64,000 nt of DNA from Heliocidaris erythrogramma (Eukaryota; Echinodermata; Echinoidea; Camarodonta; Echinometridae), in NCBI GenBank assembly GCA_025617745.1, contig CM046858.1:26743453-26807452 (forward strand). The letters are read 5' to 3'. The position numbers and the translations under genes were made by a program. Of this stretch, positions 32,340 through 44,402 are shown piece by piece (position 1 is the first letter of the stretch; each line of letters starts with the position of its first letter). The notes below the pieces were generated by a model, which ran no database searches, was not told the DNA's origin, and worked only from the letters and a program-made list of their open reading frames with translations.

Positions 32340-33333
32340 ATGCCACGTCTATCAAATGTTGAGAAGGCTCGAGCAATCGGCCAGATCGAAGCCGGTATTC
32401 CCCAAAGAGAAGTTGCTGCCCAATTTGGAGTGAGTCCCAGTACCATCTCTCGATTATTGGCAAAGTTCCGGGAAACTGAGGATGTCAAGGACAGACCAAG
32501 GAGTGGTCGTCCAAAGAAGACAACCCAACAAGAAGACCGCTTCCTGACCCTTTCTGCCCTGCGGAATCGAAGGTTTTCTTCCAGGAACCTGCAAGGACGA
32601 TTTGCTCGAAGATTTGCAAAGCGACTCTCCGACCAGACCATCAGGAACAGACTTCACGCAACCAAATTAAGAGCTCACAAGGCAGCAAGAAGACCTGGCC
32701 TTGCATCGTCATTCCCGTCAACGCTGGTGTTTGCAACATCTTCGATGGAACCGGGAAATGTGGCAGAATGTCCTTTTTACTGATGAATCCAGATTCTGCT
32801 TGAGGAAACTGGACGGAAGGGTGAAAGTGTGGCGTCGCCGTAGGGAACACTTCGCTGACTGCTGCATCGACCGGGTAACAGCGTTTGGGGGAGGCAGTGT
32901 TATGGTGTGGGGTGGCATATCTGCTGAGGGAAAGACACAGCTTATCATCGTTGATGGAAACCTGACAGCAGAGAGATACCGAGACAACATTATTCGGCCA
33001 GAGGGCATCCCATACATGCGCAAACTTGGACCAAACGCCATCTTCCAAGATGACAACGCCCGCCCACACAGAGCAAGGATCATCACCGAATACCTGCAGG
33101 AGGAGGCAGTGACGAGGATGGATTGGCCTGCGAACAGCCCTGACTTGAACCCAATCGAGCACCTGTGGGACCAGCTTGGCCGTGCTGTACGCGCCAGAGT
33201 GACAGATCACACTACACTGGCTGAGTTGCGACAGATCCTTATCGAAGAGTGGAACCTCATCCCACAACAACGCATCACCAGGCTGGTGACAAGCATGAGG
33301 AGGAGATGCCAGGCTGTCGTAGCTGTATTCTGA
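32340..33333 (+). pseudogene. Tc1-family transposase (one frameshift)
   Basis: The N-terminal part (32340 to about 32695) has a paired-type helix-turn-helix ('REVAAQFGVSPSTISRLLAK') and the linker 'RPRSGRPKKTT'. The catalytic part, in a second frame from about 32698, has the DDE signature: 'LFTDESRF', 'IFQDDNARPHRA' and 'WPANSPDLNPIEHLWD'. There are 34 residues between the second Asp and the Glu, which is the Tc1 type (DD34E). Total length of about 331 codons is normal for the family. The two frames are out of register by one base near 32690-32700, between 'AHKAARRP' and 'HRHSRQRW'. The transposase cuts and pastes the element by recognising its TIRs; this copy could move only with help in trans, if the frameshift is real. 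Confidence 0.92.
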
Positions 33334-33481
33334 TCTTCTACTCGCTACTGAACTTCTGATCCTTTGCTATTCCACATTTGATGTGCATGTTACTCAATAA
33401 AAAGTGCCAAACATTTTGTCATTTGCAAATTTGTGTATTTGTGTTTGTTTTTGTTTCGTTAGAGAGGGGAGAGAGAGTTAA

Positions 33482-33925
33482 AGACCTCAGCCTGACCGAA
33501 TTTTGAAATATACCCTTTATTCATCCACGGGGAGCTATATATTTTCGGAACAAATTGAAACCAACTTCATGAGATTCCGTTTCCTGTGGAATGAGTAACA
33601 GCGTCCCGAATGTTGAGCCCCGGTGGTTTTTCTGACGAGGGCCCCGTCTCTGAGGAACGCTACTTTGCGGGGGGTGAAAATTTGATGACGACATATCGTG
33701 TAGACGCACTCGGAGCTGTATACATGACATGTCGTCACACGTCTAGCGACCCCCTGCAGTTTCCTCTGTTGTTACGCCATAGGGAGGGGGCGGACCAAAA
33801 AAATTATCTTTTTTATTTTTTATGGATAAACGGAGACGAAAATTTATGAGTACCCAGGGTAATTATATTCTTTGTTTACTAAACTTTACGTCAATATATG
33901 GTTGTTTTGGGTCAGGCTGAGGTCT
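33482..33925. mobile_element. TTAA-flanked TIR element (444 bp) inside the Tc1 transposon
   Basis: Ends AGACCTCAGCCTGACC (33482-33497) and its perfect reverse complement (33910-33925), each flanked by TTAA (33478-33481 and 33926-33929). TTAA duplication is the known signature of piggyBac-type transposition. It lies in the 3' non-coding part of the Tc1 element, after the polyadenylation signal, so it is the younger insertion. The interior holds no transposase. Confidence 0.88.
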
Positions 33926-34760
33926 TTAAAGAACATGAGTTCACATCAAGAAAGGGGAATGTGTTTGTTGAAGTGAAAAGCAATCCAAGAGAAGAGGAGA
34001 GTTTGTGTTGCTTATGTTTCTGTGATAGGGTTACATGGCTGAAAATGAGATAATTTGCTGAGGGGAGACTTTTTTCCCCACCGCAGTTGTGTACTGCTAA
34101 GGTGGAAACTTGCAATATTCTGCATGAAACCAAAACACAATATTAATGTTATCACAATCAGTTGCTGATTAAAACACATTCCAACTTAAAACAAAAGAAT
34201 AATTCCACTTCAAAATCACTGAAAACAATATTTGTCCACCAAACAAGGGATTACAGCAGAAACATGCACACCTAATACAAAATTAAACAAACCAAAAGGA
34301 ACAAAAACAAATAAAATAAAACCTTTCATTCCAGTTAAGAACACAGTGTGAACAATAACAATGCATTCTGCAACTTTTAACTTTTGACTTTGCCCTATAT
34401 TTAGGTGCACTGCACATTCCGTGATTACATAATCAATACAAATGTGGTATCATTGTGAAGGTGAATAAACAAGCTTTACAATGATATCAAACTTGATGAT
34501 GATCATACAGTTACTAGAGAGATACAAATGCTTAAACTTGAATAGCAGAACTTTTTTTGAGGGGTTTAGATTCAAAAGTTTGCATATATCAAATCTATCT
34601 CAGCATTAACATAAATTACCCCCCCCCCCCCCCGTATTCAATAATGCATCCAATTTAAGCTTTTCACCATAATGATAAAATATCAAATTCTTTCATATTA
34701 TTATGAGGAAAATGGGAAATCTTTAAAATATTAGGCATATTCACAAACACACGAGGCTGT

Positions 34761-36950
34761 ATAGACCATGGGCCAGTAACCGAAACCCCCCCCCCCCCCT
34801 TAGGCACAATTTTAAATGATGATTTTTCTGTTAGCTAGGACCCTCAGCTATCAGAATCTGCATGTTTGCCATAAAGTTGGTGGTGGGTGTGGTCACCAGG
34901 GCCGTTACCATGGTAACGGATCAAGAAAAATCAAGGAAAATTCATATAATTCCAATTCACGAATTTAAAAATACTTGGTAAGCATCCTAATATATGTATT
35001 TTAAGGTGCTCAGTCAAAAAAAGGCCGTTACTATGAAAACGCTACTTAAAAAGCGTGTATTTTAAACTAAAACAATGCCACTTTCTGATGCTTTTAAAGA
35101 TGCTTTTGGTTCTCACAGCCACAGTACAACACCTACCAAGCAGTCACAGTTATTAATACTGTAATACGACAACACAGTAGAAGAGAGTGATACCTTTTCA
35201 ATATGAATTGCCTTATGCAACGAATTTTCAGAAGCCTTGCATATCTATTTGAACATTTGCATCTTCATTTGTCATAGCAAGTGTCCTACCAGGCATGAAC
35301 TTGAGGCCTCCAACCTGGAAAATATTCTTTATCTGGATTTGAAGCAATAGGACAGTTACAAATTTATGAACTCAGGCACTTGTTTATAATTCATTATTTA
35401 GATACATAAATATCCCTTTCTTAAAAATCAATGTTAGCTTTCTTATCATTATTTTCCTTTAAGAACGGCATATTTTATATGACTGACTGATTGCAATTAA
35501 AGGCGCAGCTTCAATTGTGTATAATTAGATGCCTACATTGTACTTCGTTACATTACAAATACATGGTAGAAGGACTGTGATATATTGTTGAAGGCCTTTC
35601 CTCTCTTACGAGAGCTCTTGGATTCGATCCTTGATCGGTGCTTACATCCCTGGGCAAGGTGTTTTGCCCACATTTGTTTTACTTGACCCAGATGTATGAA
35701 ATGTTTACAAGGCAATGATAGTTGCAGGGCAGTAATATTACTGATGCGGTTATCCTGGGTAAGTAAGATCAATTTATTATTATCTATTATTCTAAAACTC
35801 TGATGTTTCTTGGTTCCTTACCATGGTATCTACCTTGATAGTCTCACCCACAACCAACTTTGTGGCTACTAGAAAGCTTTCCATTATGATAGCTGAGGGT
35901 CCTAGCTGAGAGATAAACACCATTTTAGGCTCTACACACACTTGTTCTTTGTTTTGTGTTGACTAGTTACAGAAATATTCAACTTTTATCATAATGTTTC
36001 TATAGCAACAGCCATGTTTAGACATGACGGTGACTTCCAATGACTCTACTTGCAATCAAACGGGCACCCCAAAATACATATAGTTAGATGGTTACAATTT
36101 GTTTTTGTGATATTGAATTACAGTCACGCTCACTACCAACGTTATGTAAAATAGGAAGAATATGAGAGCTGAGGGTCCTAGCTAACAGGAAAAAAAAATG
36201 ATTTAAGATTGTGCAGTTGTTTTCTATATTATATTGATAAATCATATATATTTACCACAAATATCAGCATTTTGTGGGACCGTTTCCATAGCAACGGCCT
36301 TTTTTACACGCCCATGACTTCAAATGAATCAGATTGTGGTTGGAATCATTGGGGCGGTTGAAATACATATATTATAGTCCTTACCATGTATATTTCATGC
36401 TGGTAAATGACAAATATACGGTATTTTCGAAATTCCAGTATTTCGTTATGTTACCATGGTAACGACCCTAGCGGCCACACCCACCATGAACTCTATGGAA
36501 AACAGGCAGATTATGAGATCCGAGGGTCCTAGCTAATAGAAAAATATAATCTAAGATTGTGTAGACACCTCTCTGTCTATTTTATACTGATAAGTTCAGA
36601 TATTTTTCCAAAATATCCACTTTTTATGCTACCGTTTCCATAGTAACGGCCACTTTTTTTTACCGTGACTTCAAATGACCTGGATTTTGGTTTCAATCAA
36701 TCAGGAAACTCAAAATACATATATTTAGATGCTTACGAGTCATTTTTCAAATTTCTGAATTAGAAATATTAGGTATTTTAGTAAATTCCTATATTTCCTT
36801 GATACGTTGCCATGGTAACGGCCCTGGTGGCCACACCCACCACTAACTCTGTGGCAAACAAGCAGATTCTGATAGCCGAGGGTCCTAGCTACCAGGAAAA
36901 CATCACTAAAATTTGTGCCTGGGGGGGGGGTCTACGTTGGCCCATAGACT
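34761..36950. mobile_element. ~2.2 kb TIR element with ~350 bp internal tandem repeats
   Basis: About 165 bp at the left end (34761-34925: 'catgggccagtaac', C-run, 'aggcacaattttaaatgatg', 'agctaggaccctc', 'ggtggtgggtgtgg', 'gttaccatggtaacg') is repeated in reverse at the right end (36805-36950). Between them 'gagggtcctagct' recurs at about 35894, 36171, 36522 and 36878, each preceded by 'gttaccatggtaacg'-like and 'ccacacccacca' motifs, so the right half is a tandem array of about 350 bp units. No protein is encoded. Target duplication was not resolved. Superfamily unknown. Confidence 0.8.
35550..35800 (+). mobile_element. Degraded tRNA-type SINE inside the 2.2 kb element
   Basis: Box B-like 'ggattcgatcc' at about 35631, then 'tccctgggcaaggtgttttg', 'acttgacccagatgtatgaa' and an (ATT)-rich end near 35772-35795. 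This order is seen in invertebrate tRNA-derived SINEs and parallels the body of the SINE at 30816-31195. Box A is not clear. Confidence 0.45.
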
Positions 36951-36984
36951 AGTATGGATTCCCCCCCCCCCCCACCCGGATTTT

Positions 36985-37230
36985 CAAAGTTCCGATATTC
37001 GGGCAACAATCGCCTCATATTCGGGCAACGAGATGCCCGAATGTCCTCATGTTTGGGCATCGACGCTCCCGAATATATAATTTTGATGATTAAATTCCCG
37101 ACATTTTCGGTCTTCGCTTCGCTCGCTCCCAAAGATTGGAAAGTTGATATTCGGGCAAAAGGCGTCAGCCACTCTTGGGAAAAATATACCGGTACGCCAA
37201 TGATGATATTTAACAAGTGTGTGCATAAAA
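36985..37230. repeat. Dispersed repeat with 'gatattcgggcaa' phrases, copy 1
   Basis: Order: 'ggattttcaaagttccgat', repeated 'tattcgggcaacgagatgcc', 'tcgcttcgctcgctcc', 'ggaaagttgatattcgggc'. A diverged copy lies at 44452-44665 with the same order. No coding content. 37231-37287 shows nothing. Confidence 0.65.
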
Positions 37231-37291
37231 AAGTATTTCATTCAATATTTAAACCAGAATTGAATAGGCAAAAATTATTTTTTTTTGTTAA

Positions 37292-38235
37292 AGATCACAT
37301 TGCAAGAAAATCACAAATATGGCAATTAATGTATCACTAGAAACTGGGAATCTTACAGATGGCAATCGTATAAGTTTTATGTCAACTGCGTATCTGATGA
37401 TTATAAAAACAACATAAATAAAAGCTCTTCTAAGCATCTGGAATATCCTAAGATTCGCCAGAAATATAGCGATGTTTTGATGTCGTCACACAAGGGATCG
37501 ATCCTGCTTAAGCAGACGACGTCCTATAATGAATGAACGTAATTGCAATGCAATTATTTATCAAATTATAAAGAGTTTGGTATATTTAACATGACCTTAT
37601 TTCACACCATTCTAAAAGGGAAAGTGAAACTTATTCTGATAACTAAAACCGTTTGATTGTAAATACACAGGAGAAGGGTCAATGATCAATGAAATAAACC
37701 CCACTTTCAAATTGAAAAGCCCTCCGAATAATATCACAGATTGTATTCGTTCCCTCTTGAAACGCCGAAGATGCCCCGGTGCAAGCAGCTGAAAATACAA
37801 TGGCGTCTTATTTTGTTTACAAGTGACTGATTCCTTTATTTTTTTAACGCTGCATTTTTCATCAAAATAATACCATACACGAAGTTAAGAGTGAGGCAAC
37901 AGACTAACATTAACACTGACGCTAGTCAAGTAAGAGAAATAAGTGAAGAGGAGATGACAAAACAGGCACTGAAAAATGTGTAAGATGTTATGGGACATCG
38001 TCTGCTTAGACAGGACTGGTCCTTCGTGTGTCGTCACACATCTCAGCAGCGTTCAAGGAGCTCTTCAGCTGCTATATCGGGGGCTGTATTTTACCGTTTT
38101 ATAATTGATAATAATCATTAATTCAAATGTTTCCAAGCGTTGAATTTGGATAACCTTGTATAATTTATGCCATCTATGCAATAATAAGTATTAAGCCAAT
38201 ATTTATTTTGATGGAATTTTCTTGCAATGTGATCT
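37292..38235. mobile_element. TTAA-flanked foldback element, 944 bp
   Basis: Left end AGATCACATTGCAAGAAAAT (37292) and exact reverse complement at the right end (38216-38235), each flanked by TTAA (37288-37291 and 38236-38239). Inverted similarity continues inward: 'agatggcaatcgtataagt' near 37357 against 'acttattattgcatagatgg' style sequence near 38173, and 'cttaagcagacgacgtcc' at 37508 against 'gacatcgtctgcttagac' at 37994. The TIRs therefore span about 240 bp. No transposase. Like the 33.5 kb element it starts AGA after TTAA. Confidence 0.85.
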
Positions 38236-38354
38236 TTAAGTATTATGGTATAGCTACAGATGTACACTCCAAGCCGACTTACTCACACTCTTATCTAAGA
38301 TATGACTCCTGTCTATGGGGCGCTGAGTGTTTCGTCCATGTTTTCACCATTTTC

Positions 38355-38545
38355 GTACGAAATCCACTTTGTTTTGTACAAAATGCAATTCCGTTCACGA
38401 AAATTTGTTTCGACCTAAACGAAATGAATTTCGTAGTGACGAAATACACTTTCCATACGAAATGGATTCCGTTGCGACGAAATCCATTTCGTGGTCACGA
38501 ATCAATTCCGTACACGAAATACATTTCGTACCATACGAAATGGCT
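38355..38545. repeat. Array of ACGAAAT / ATTTCGT inverted motifs
   Basis: 'acgaaat' and its complement 'atttcgt' (with near variants) alternate about fifteen times at roughly 8-16 bp spacing, for example 'tacgaaatggattccgt', 'cgaaatccatttcgt' and 'tacacgaaatacatttcgta'. Any neighbouring pair can form a short hairpin. No protein is supported. Confidence 0.75.
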
Positions 38546-38878
38546 TTCTATTTGACTGTGAAAAATACCCAAAGGGCTTTATTATGTACATGTTGCAAAA
38601 ATGGGTCCACACGAAATGTGCTAGCCTAAGGGTTAGTAATGAATTATATGATGCGCAAGTTTAAACAAGAAAGAAGCACCGGACGATTCTGGATAGGGTT
38701 TTCCTATTTTAATGTCAAGAGTTGTTGTTGTTGTTCAATATGATGGCGCACTTCAATCTCTCCAGATTATACGCGCCAGCCACTTTCGTCAGTGGGACTT
38801 CGGCTAAGGAAGGTCCACGTATAACGTCGATCCATTTGGTGATTATTAGTTGCATGAAATCATTAGTGAAAAACAAAT

Positions 38879-38881
<3 letters not shown>

Positions 38882-38914
<33 letters not shown>

Positions 38915-39181
38915 ATGTTCCACGTATTGGCATAGGCTATGATGATATCAAAATGAAGGATGACTGAAATGCATTGATTGCCAATTTTATTCTCCAAATT
39001 TTCGGAGGTCCTCCCCCTTCGTCAGGGAAAACGTGAAGTGATTCACAGTGACAAACAATAATTGTTTGTTATCAGTCGAAATCACTTCACGTTTTCCCTG
39101 ACGAAGGGGGAGGACCTCCGAAAATTTGGAGAATAAAATTTCTGTAATTGGCAATCAATGCATTTAAGTCATCCTTTATTT

Positions 39182-39225
<44 letters not shown>
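38882..39225. repeat. Near-perfect palindrome (38945-39187) bounded by AT repeats
   Basis: Arms of about 118 bp: 'atatcaaaatgaaggatgac' at 38945 is mirrored by 'agtcatcctttattttgata' ending at 39187, and 'ccctgacgaagggggaggac' at 39095 by its complement near 39020. The centre is 'acaaacaataattgtttgt' (39051-39069). AT dinucleotide tracts flank both sides (38882-38911 and 39184-39225). The upper strand can form one long hairpin. Right side abuts the 3' end of LINE-B. Confidence 0.9.
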
Positions 39226-39227
<2 letters not shown>

Positions 39228-39403
39228 CATCACCTTAATTAGTGCACGAAAGCCGAAGCGAAATAGCAAAAATTCAATTATCCAGTTTAAGAATTGTGAG
39301 ATAAATGCAATGCGCGCGATACTGACTGTTCATGGAAAAAGCAGACTAACCAAAACGGTTAGTGGCATGTACATAACATAATAATTCCCGAATATAATCA
39401 GGG

Positions 39404-41995
39404 TTAGTCAAAAGTTGCTTGGGTTGGGTTATTGAGTTTTAACTTTCTGATCATTATGTGTCTCTCTTTTTCGTATTTTGAACAACGTAAAATGAAATGT
39501 TCGATAGTTTCAAATACTTTACACACTTCGCAAAGACCGGAAGAATGCTGATTGATTTGTAACATATAAAAATTTAATGTGCACTTACCTACTCTCAGTT
39601 GTTGGATCAGGCATTCATCTCTCCGAGACAAGCCTTTTCTGTATGCCTGCTCGGTAACCTTGTCCTGCAGAGCATATAGAAATCTTCCCTTTTCTGAACT
39701 ATTCCATTCATTTTGCCAAATATTTTTATAATAAACCAACCGGGAGCATGCAAGTTCGCTTGTAGTGTTAGATAAAACAATGTCTAAATGGTTTTTCAGA
39801 GCGCCTTTCTTGGCAGCCCTATCAACTATTTCATTGCCGTTTATTGGTAAATACCAAAACTACCGACTTGGTGTGTGAAATCTTTAATTTCCACCTCCAG
39901 CACCAAATTTCAATTTCATGGAGGGCTTCCTGTAGTCTCTGGCGAACCAGATCTAAGTTGGAACTAGAAAACCAAATTGCAATATCATCGGCATAACATG
40001 ATAATTTAACTCCACTTTCGTTAATCTTTAAGTCATTCAACATCAAAGTATAAAGTACAGGACTTAAAGAGCTCCCTTGTGGGATATCCTTTTCTAACAC
40101 ATAATTTTCTGACAAACAATTGTTAACCTTAGCATTACAATATCTATTCTTTAAGAAAGATTTAATAAAACACAATAATTTTCCATGAATTTCTAACCTT
40201 GACAATTTTTTAAGAGACCTCCTTTCCATAACGAGTCATATGCCTTTTCCAAGTCTAGAAAAACAGCTACAGTATATTTTTTCTCACTCAATGCTGAGTG
40301 TATGTCGGTCTCGAGTCTGATTAAATGATCTTTGACGTTTCGATATTTACGGAATCCTGATTGAATTGGGTTTAAAAGTTTATTTTTATCTAAATACCAA
40401 GTCAGCCGATTTTTAATCATTTTTTCCATGACTTTAAAGAGGGAAGATAATAACGAAATTGGTCTGTAAGATGACACATCCGTCGGTTCTTTTCCAGGTT
40501 TCAAAATAGGTATCTGGACAACTTCATACCACTGGCTTGGAAAACATGAATTTTCCCAGATTTTATTATATAACTCTAATATGTAAACAAGTGCTATTTG
40601 GTGCAAAGTTTCTTAACATAATCACATAAATGTCATCCTTACCTGGAGCGGAGTTTCTCATTTCTTTTAAAACTCATTCATATTAAAATCATCATACAGT
40701 CATCATCCAAAAAGTGGGTAAATATAGCATCATCAATTTCATTATCGTTTTACGGAAAATGATCTATCAATAGATTTGAAAAAGGATGCCACGGCGTTTG
40801 CTTTATCTTTAGACTCACTTACCATATTACCATCGACGATTAGATTGTGAAAAATGTGAATGTTCCTTGTGCTGTCTCGCATTCCTTTCACCTGTTTCCA
40901 CACTTTCCCTATGTCTGTAAATCTATTCATTCTAGCACAGTATTGAGACCAATAGTCGAAATGAGCCCTTCTCTGTACCTTCTGTGCAAAGGCTTTCTTT
41001 CGTAAGTATTGTTTAACATCATTTATGTCATAATACCTTTTTAATCTGTTTTTAATATGATTCCTCTCCGCAACTGCTTTTTGACACTCATCGTTCCACC
41101 AGGGAGTTATTTTACTTCTCCCCCCCCCCCCCCCTCCTAGTCGAAATCGACGAATGTACCTGTTTGACGCATTCAGAATAACATTAACAATGGCGTTGTA
41201 TCGACTTTGAATATGTACTTAAAAGTCACTATTATACTCTTGATTTAATAATTCCTCTTTTATTGCATTTCTATACCCTTCCCAATTTACATTTCTAAAA
41301 CTCCATCTAAATCCGATATCTGTGTATTCATGTATAATCGTATTGCCCGACTGTTTCAATTTAATAACAATCGCATTGTGATCACTGCCAAAGTTGTTAG
41401 ACCGTATTTCCCATTCCATTTTACACGCTAGTTCATTGGAAGCTATAGATAAATCTAACATTGAAATTTGTTCCAAAATGAGGGTCTAACCCGTTGGAGA
41501 ACCATTATTTAGCAATGCTAATTTAATTAATCTAATTTACTGCTCCCCAGAGTGGGTTGTGGCTATTAAAGTCGCCCAGAATTATAATCCTCCCTGGCAC
41601 ATTTCTAACCATCTCATTTAATTCTTCCACTTCAATCTTTTTACATGGATTATAATAATTAAAAATTGAAATGATCCCTTTCTTTGAAAAAAATATCAAC
41701 TCTCTGGTATTCCATATTCCCTTTAACGTTCATAACCTGGAAAGTAATATCCTTTTTTAAATATATAACTAGACCACCTCTTCTACCATCCGGTCTATTT
41801 CTACATACACAAATGTAATTCGGAATAAAAGACACATTATAATCATTAAACCATGTTTCCTGAATGCACATAATATCTGGGTTAGAACCCAATAAATTAT
41901 TATCAAATATTGACGTTAAAAAAGTCCGCACCATGTGAAATCATACCTTGTGCATTCCATTGTATTATAGTTATATCTGAAATGGGCTGTGTCAT
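39404..41995 (-). pseudogene. LINE-B ORF2: endonuclease-RT-(RNase H remnant)-zinc motif
   Basis: Starts 'MTQPISDITIIQWNAQGM' at 41995. The endonuclease shows 'NPDIMCIQETWF' (near 41880), 'RRGGLVIYLK' (41775), 'ILGDFNSHNPLWG' (about 41585-41545, in another frame) and 'SDHNAIVIKL' (41385). RT shows 'SSYRPISLLSSLFKVMEKM' (40480), 'AVFLDLEKAYDSLW' (40265), 'DIPQGSSLSPVLYTLMLND' (40090) and an intact 'YADDIAIW' (39990). Shortly after 'SVVLVFT' the sequence jumps to 'GNEIVDRAAKKGAL' (39840-39795), which is the end of an RNase H domain, so the thumb and most of RNase H are deleted. The C-terminus has a C-x2-C-x6-H-x4-C-type motif ('LCEVCKVFETIEHFILRC'). Frameshifts at about 41935, 41540, 41110 and 40230; a C-run interrupts the linker at 41119-41134. 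Confidence 0.9.
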
Positions 41996-44402
41996 TTACG
42001 GCGGCTTTTTACCATTTCCATGGTAATGTCTGCCTTTAAAAAATCTTTACCAGCTTTGACAGCAGCTTCCACAAATTGATCATCGTTCTCAGAAAGAAGT
42101 AACTTACGTATCGCAACCAGAATGAACATAATCAAATCTAATGATGTGACATTACTGGGAAAGCCAGTTTGATTATTATTTGAAGAACCCTGCTCAGACT
42201 CCCCGTCTCTTTCCCGCCTTTTCTCTTTTCTCTTGTGTGCTCAGCCGCGGGTGGAATATGGGATTCAGGGCTTGTTTCATGTCCAGGACTCTGTAAATTT
42301 AAGTTGGAATCTAATTTGTCCCGTTTACTTTGAGGGATCTCTTTGGAGTTGCTCGTGGTGACTGTGTTATTAGTCGTCTCTACGGTTACATGTCGTTTTT
42401 CCGAAGGTTCGTATTTCCGAAGGTTCGTTTTTCCGAAGGTTCATAATTCCGAAGGTTCGTTATTCCGAAGGTTCGTTACTCCGAAGGTTCTTTTTTCCGA
42501 AGGTTCGTTTTTCCGAAATTGAAATAGGGTTCATAATTCCGAAGGTTCGTATTTCCGAAAATGAAATGAGGTTCATAATTCCGAAAATGAAATAAGGTTC
42601 GTATTTCCGAAAATGAAATGAGGTTCATAATTCCGAAAATGAAATAAGGTTCGTATTTCCGAAAATGAAAAAGGGTTCATAATTCCGAAGGTTCGTATTT
42701 CCGAAAATGAAAAAGGGTTCATAATTCCGAAGGTTCGTATTTCCGAAACTGAAATAGGGTTCGTATTTCCGAAAATGAAAAAGGGTTCGTATTTCCGAAA
42801 ATGAAAAAAGGGTTGTAAATTCAGTGAATACGGCGTCAATCCGTATTTCGGATAGGGAGGAGGGGAAAGACGGCCAAGTGTAAAGATATTAATTTCGAAC
42901 TCAATAATCATAACAATGATGATAACAATTATAATAAAATCCAGAGAAATAGCCATTATAATGGTAATTCCTATCAATTTATCATTATTATTATGATTAT
43001 TATTATGATCATTATTATCATTGTTCCTATTATAATAACCAATATTTGTGAGCGAGCGTAGAGAGCGAGCGCCTGAGGAATACATGTTTCATTTCTCATA
43101 AAATGATATTGCTTCGGTGATTACAAATACATACTGATGTATTGAAGAAAGTGAATGATCGGATTCCGGATTAAATTTCCTACAACGAAATTGGCTTGAA
43201 GTTATTTATATAATGTATATACCGCTTTGGAAAATGAGACACACCAAAGTTCCAAGTAGATCTTTACAATCAGAACATGGCCACGTAATGTTTTTGAAAG
43301 GAGAGCTGATGCCTCCTGGCAGAATATCATACTCCCCATTTCTACAATTTGCAAGCGAGCGAAGCGAGTTAGAAAAAAATAAAACCCTTTTTTTTATTGT
43401 AATGGAAAGACAAAGATAGAACATGTAATAATGAGCCATGAATAATATTACTTAACCCTACTGCCGAATATGGAATACTTGGGCACTTCACTCGCCCTAA
43501 TGAAGGGCGTTCCCTGTCCCAAACTATTCCGTTTCTAAATCTTACGCGCTAGTGAGCAAGTAAAAAAAAGGAGATATTGTTTATAGAATAATGATTTTGT
43601 TACCAGATAATCCAAACAATTATAACATTTTGAGTACCTTCCCGCCCACAGATAAGGATAGCCGACCATCTCGCTTCCCAAAATAAAAGGATGTTCGGGC
43701 ACCACGCTGCTGGATTCCAGCGAGCCAAACATTGACACTTTATTATCTTTAAGACATGTAAGATGTAATTACTTCGTCAACATTCAACATAAATTGTGAT
43801 TAAAAAAGTATACTATGAAAAGTGTATACTAAAAATAAGGTGGGGGCGTCCTGCATCCCTAGCCCTCAGAGCCATCTATTACAGAGTTTGGCCAACTCGG
43901 CTCCATGTAGGTAGCAATATAGCGCTTGTTGCTTTGTTAGGCAAGCACTAAACAAAGGAATATACGCCATGTTGTGCCCAAATAAACCGAGTTTGCCGAA
44001 GTCTGTAATATGGCTCTGTAGATGGTTCTACAAGCCCTCCCCTCCGGTCCCCAAAACAACAACAGCAATAAAAGCAACAACATAATATTACAGAGAGTTC
44101 ATAAAGGAGTCACTGCTATGTTTAATAAATAGCCTGGCAAGTAGCACAACATATTATAACAAGCATATTATTGATACGTATAGGCTATAGGCCAATTATA
44201 CTATCATGACAAGGGAAATAAAAGAAGCAATAGTAGAGTAACCGGTGCAATATCTAAGTCTGGTCGCATAACTCCATCCAAAATGACATCGTCATCGTAA
44301 TTCTGGGTAGTCCACTTCATAATAACAATTGTAATAATAATAATTATAATAACAATAATAACAACAACAATAATAATATTATCAATAATAAAAATTATAA
44401 TA

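Larger units (their letters stand above)
31955..34566 (+). mobile_element. Tc1-like DNA transposon, 2.6 kb with long TIRs
   Basis: Ends 'AACCCCTCAAAAAAAG' at 31955 and its reverse complement at 34566, each next to TA (31953-31954 and 34567-34568), the hallmark target duplication of Tc1/mariner. The inverted similarity is long: 'gggcaaagtcaaaag' at 32127 is matched in reverse at about 34380-34395, so the TIRs are about 200 bp. It contains a frameshifted transposase (32340-33333), a polyadenylation signal AATAAA at 33396-33401, and a second element with TTAA ends at 33478-33929. Confidence 0.95.

Noticed and set aside
32228..33270. Minus-strand frames of 137, 209 and 122 codons
   Set aside because: They are antisense shadows of the Tc1 transposase.
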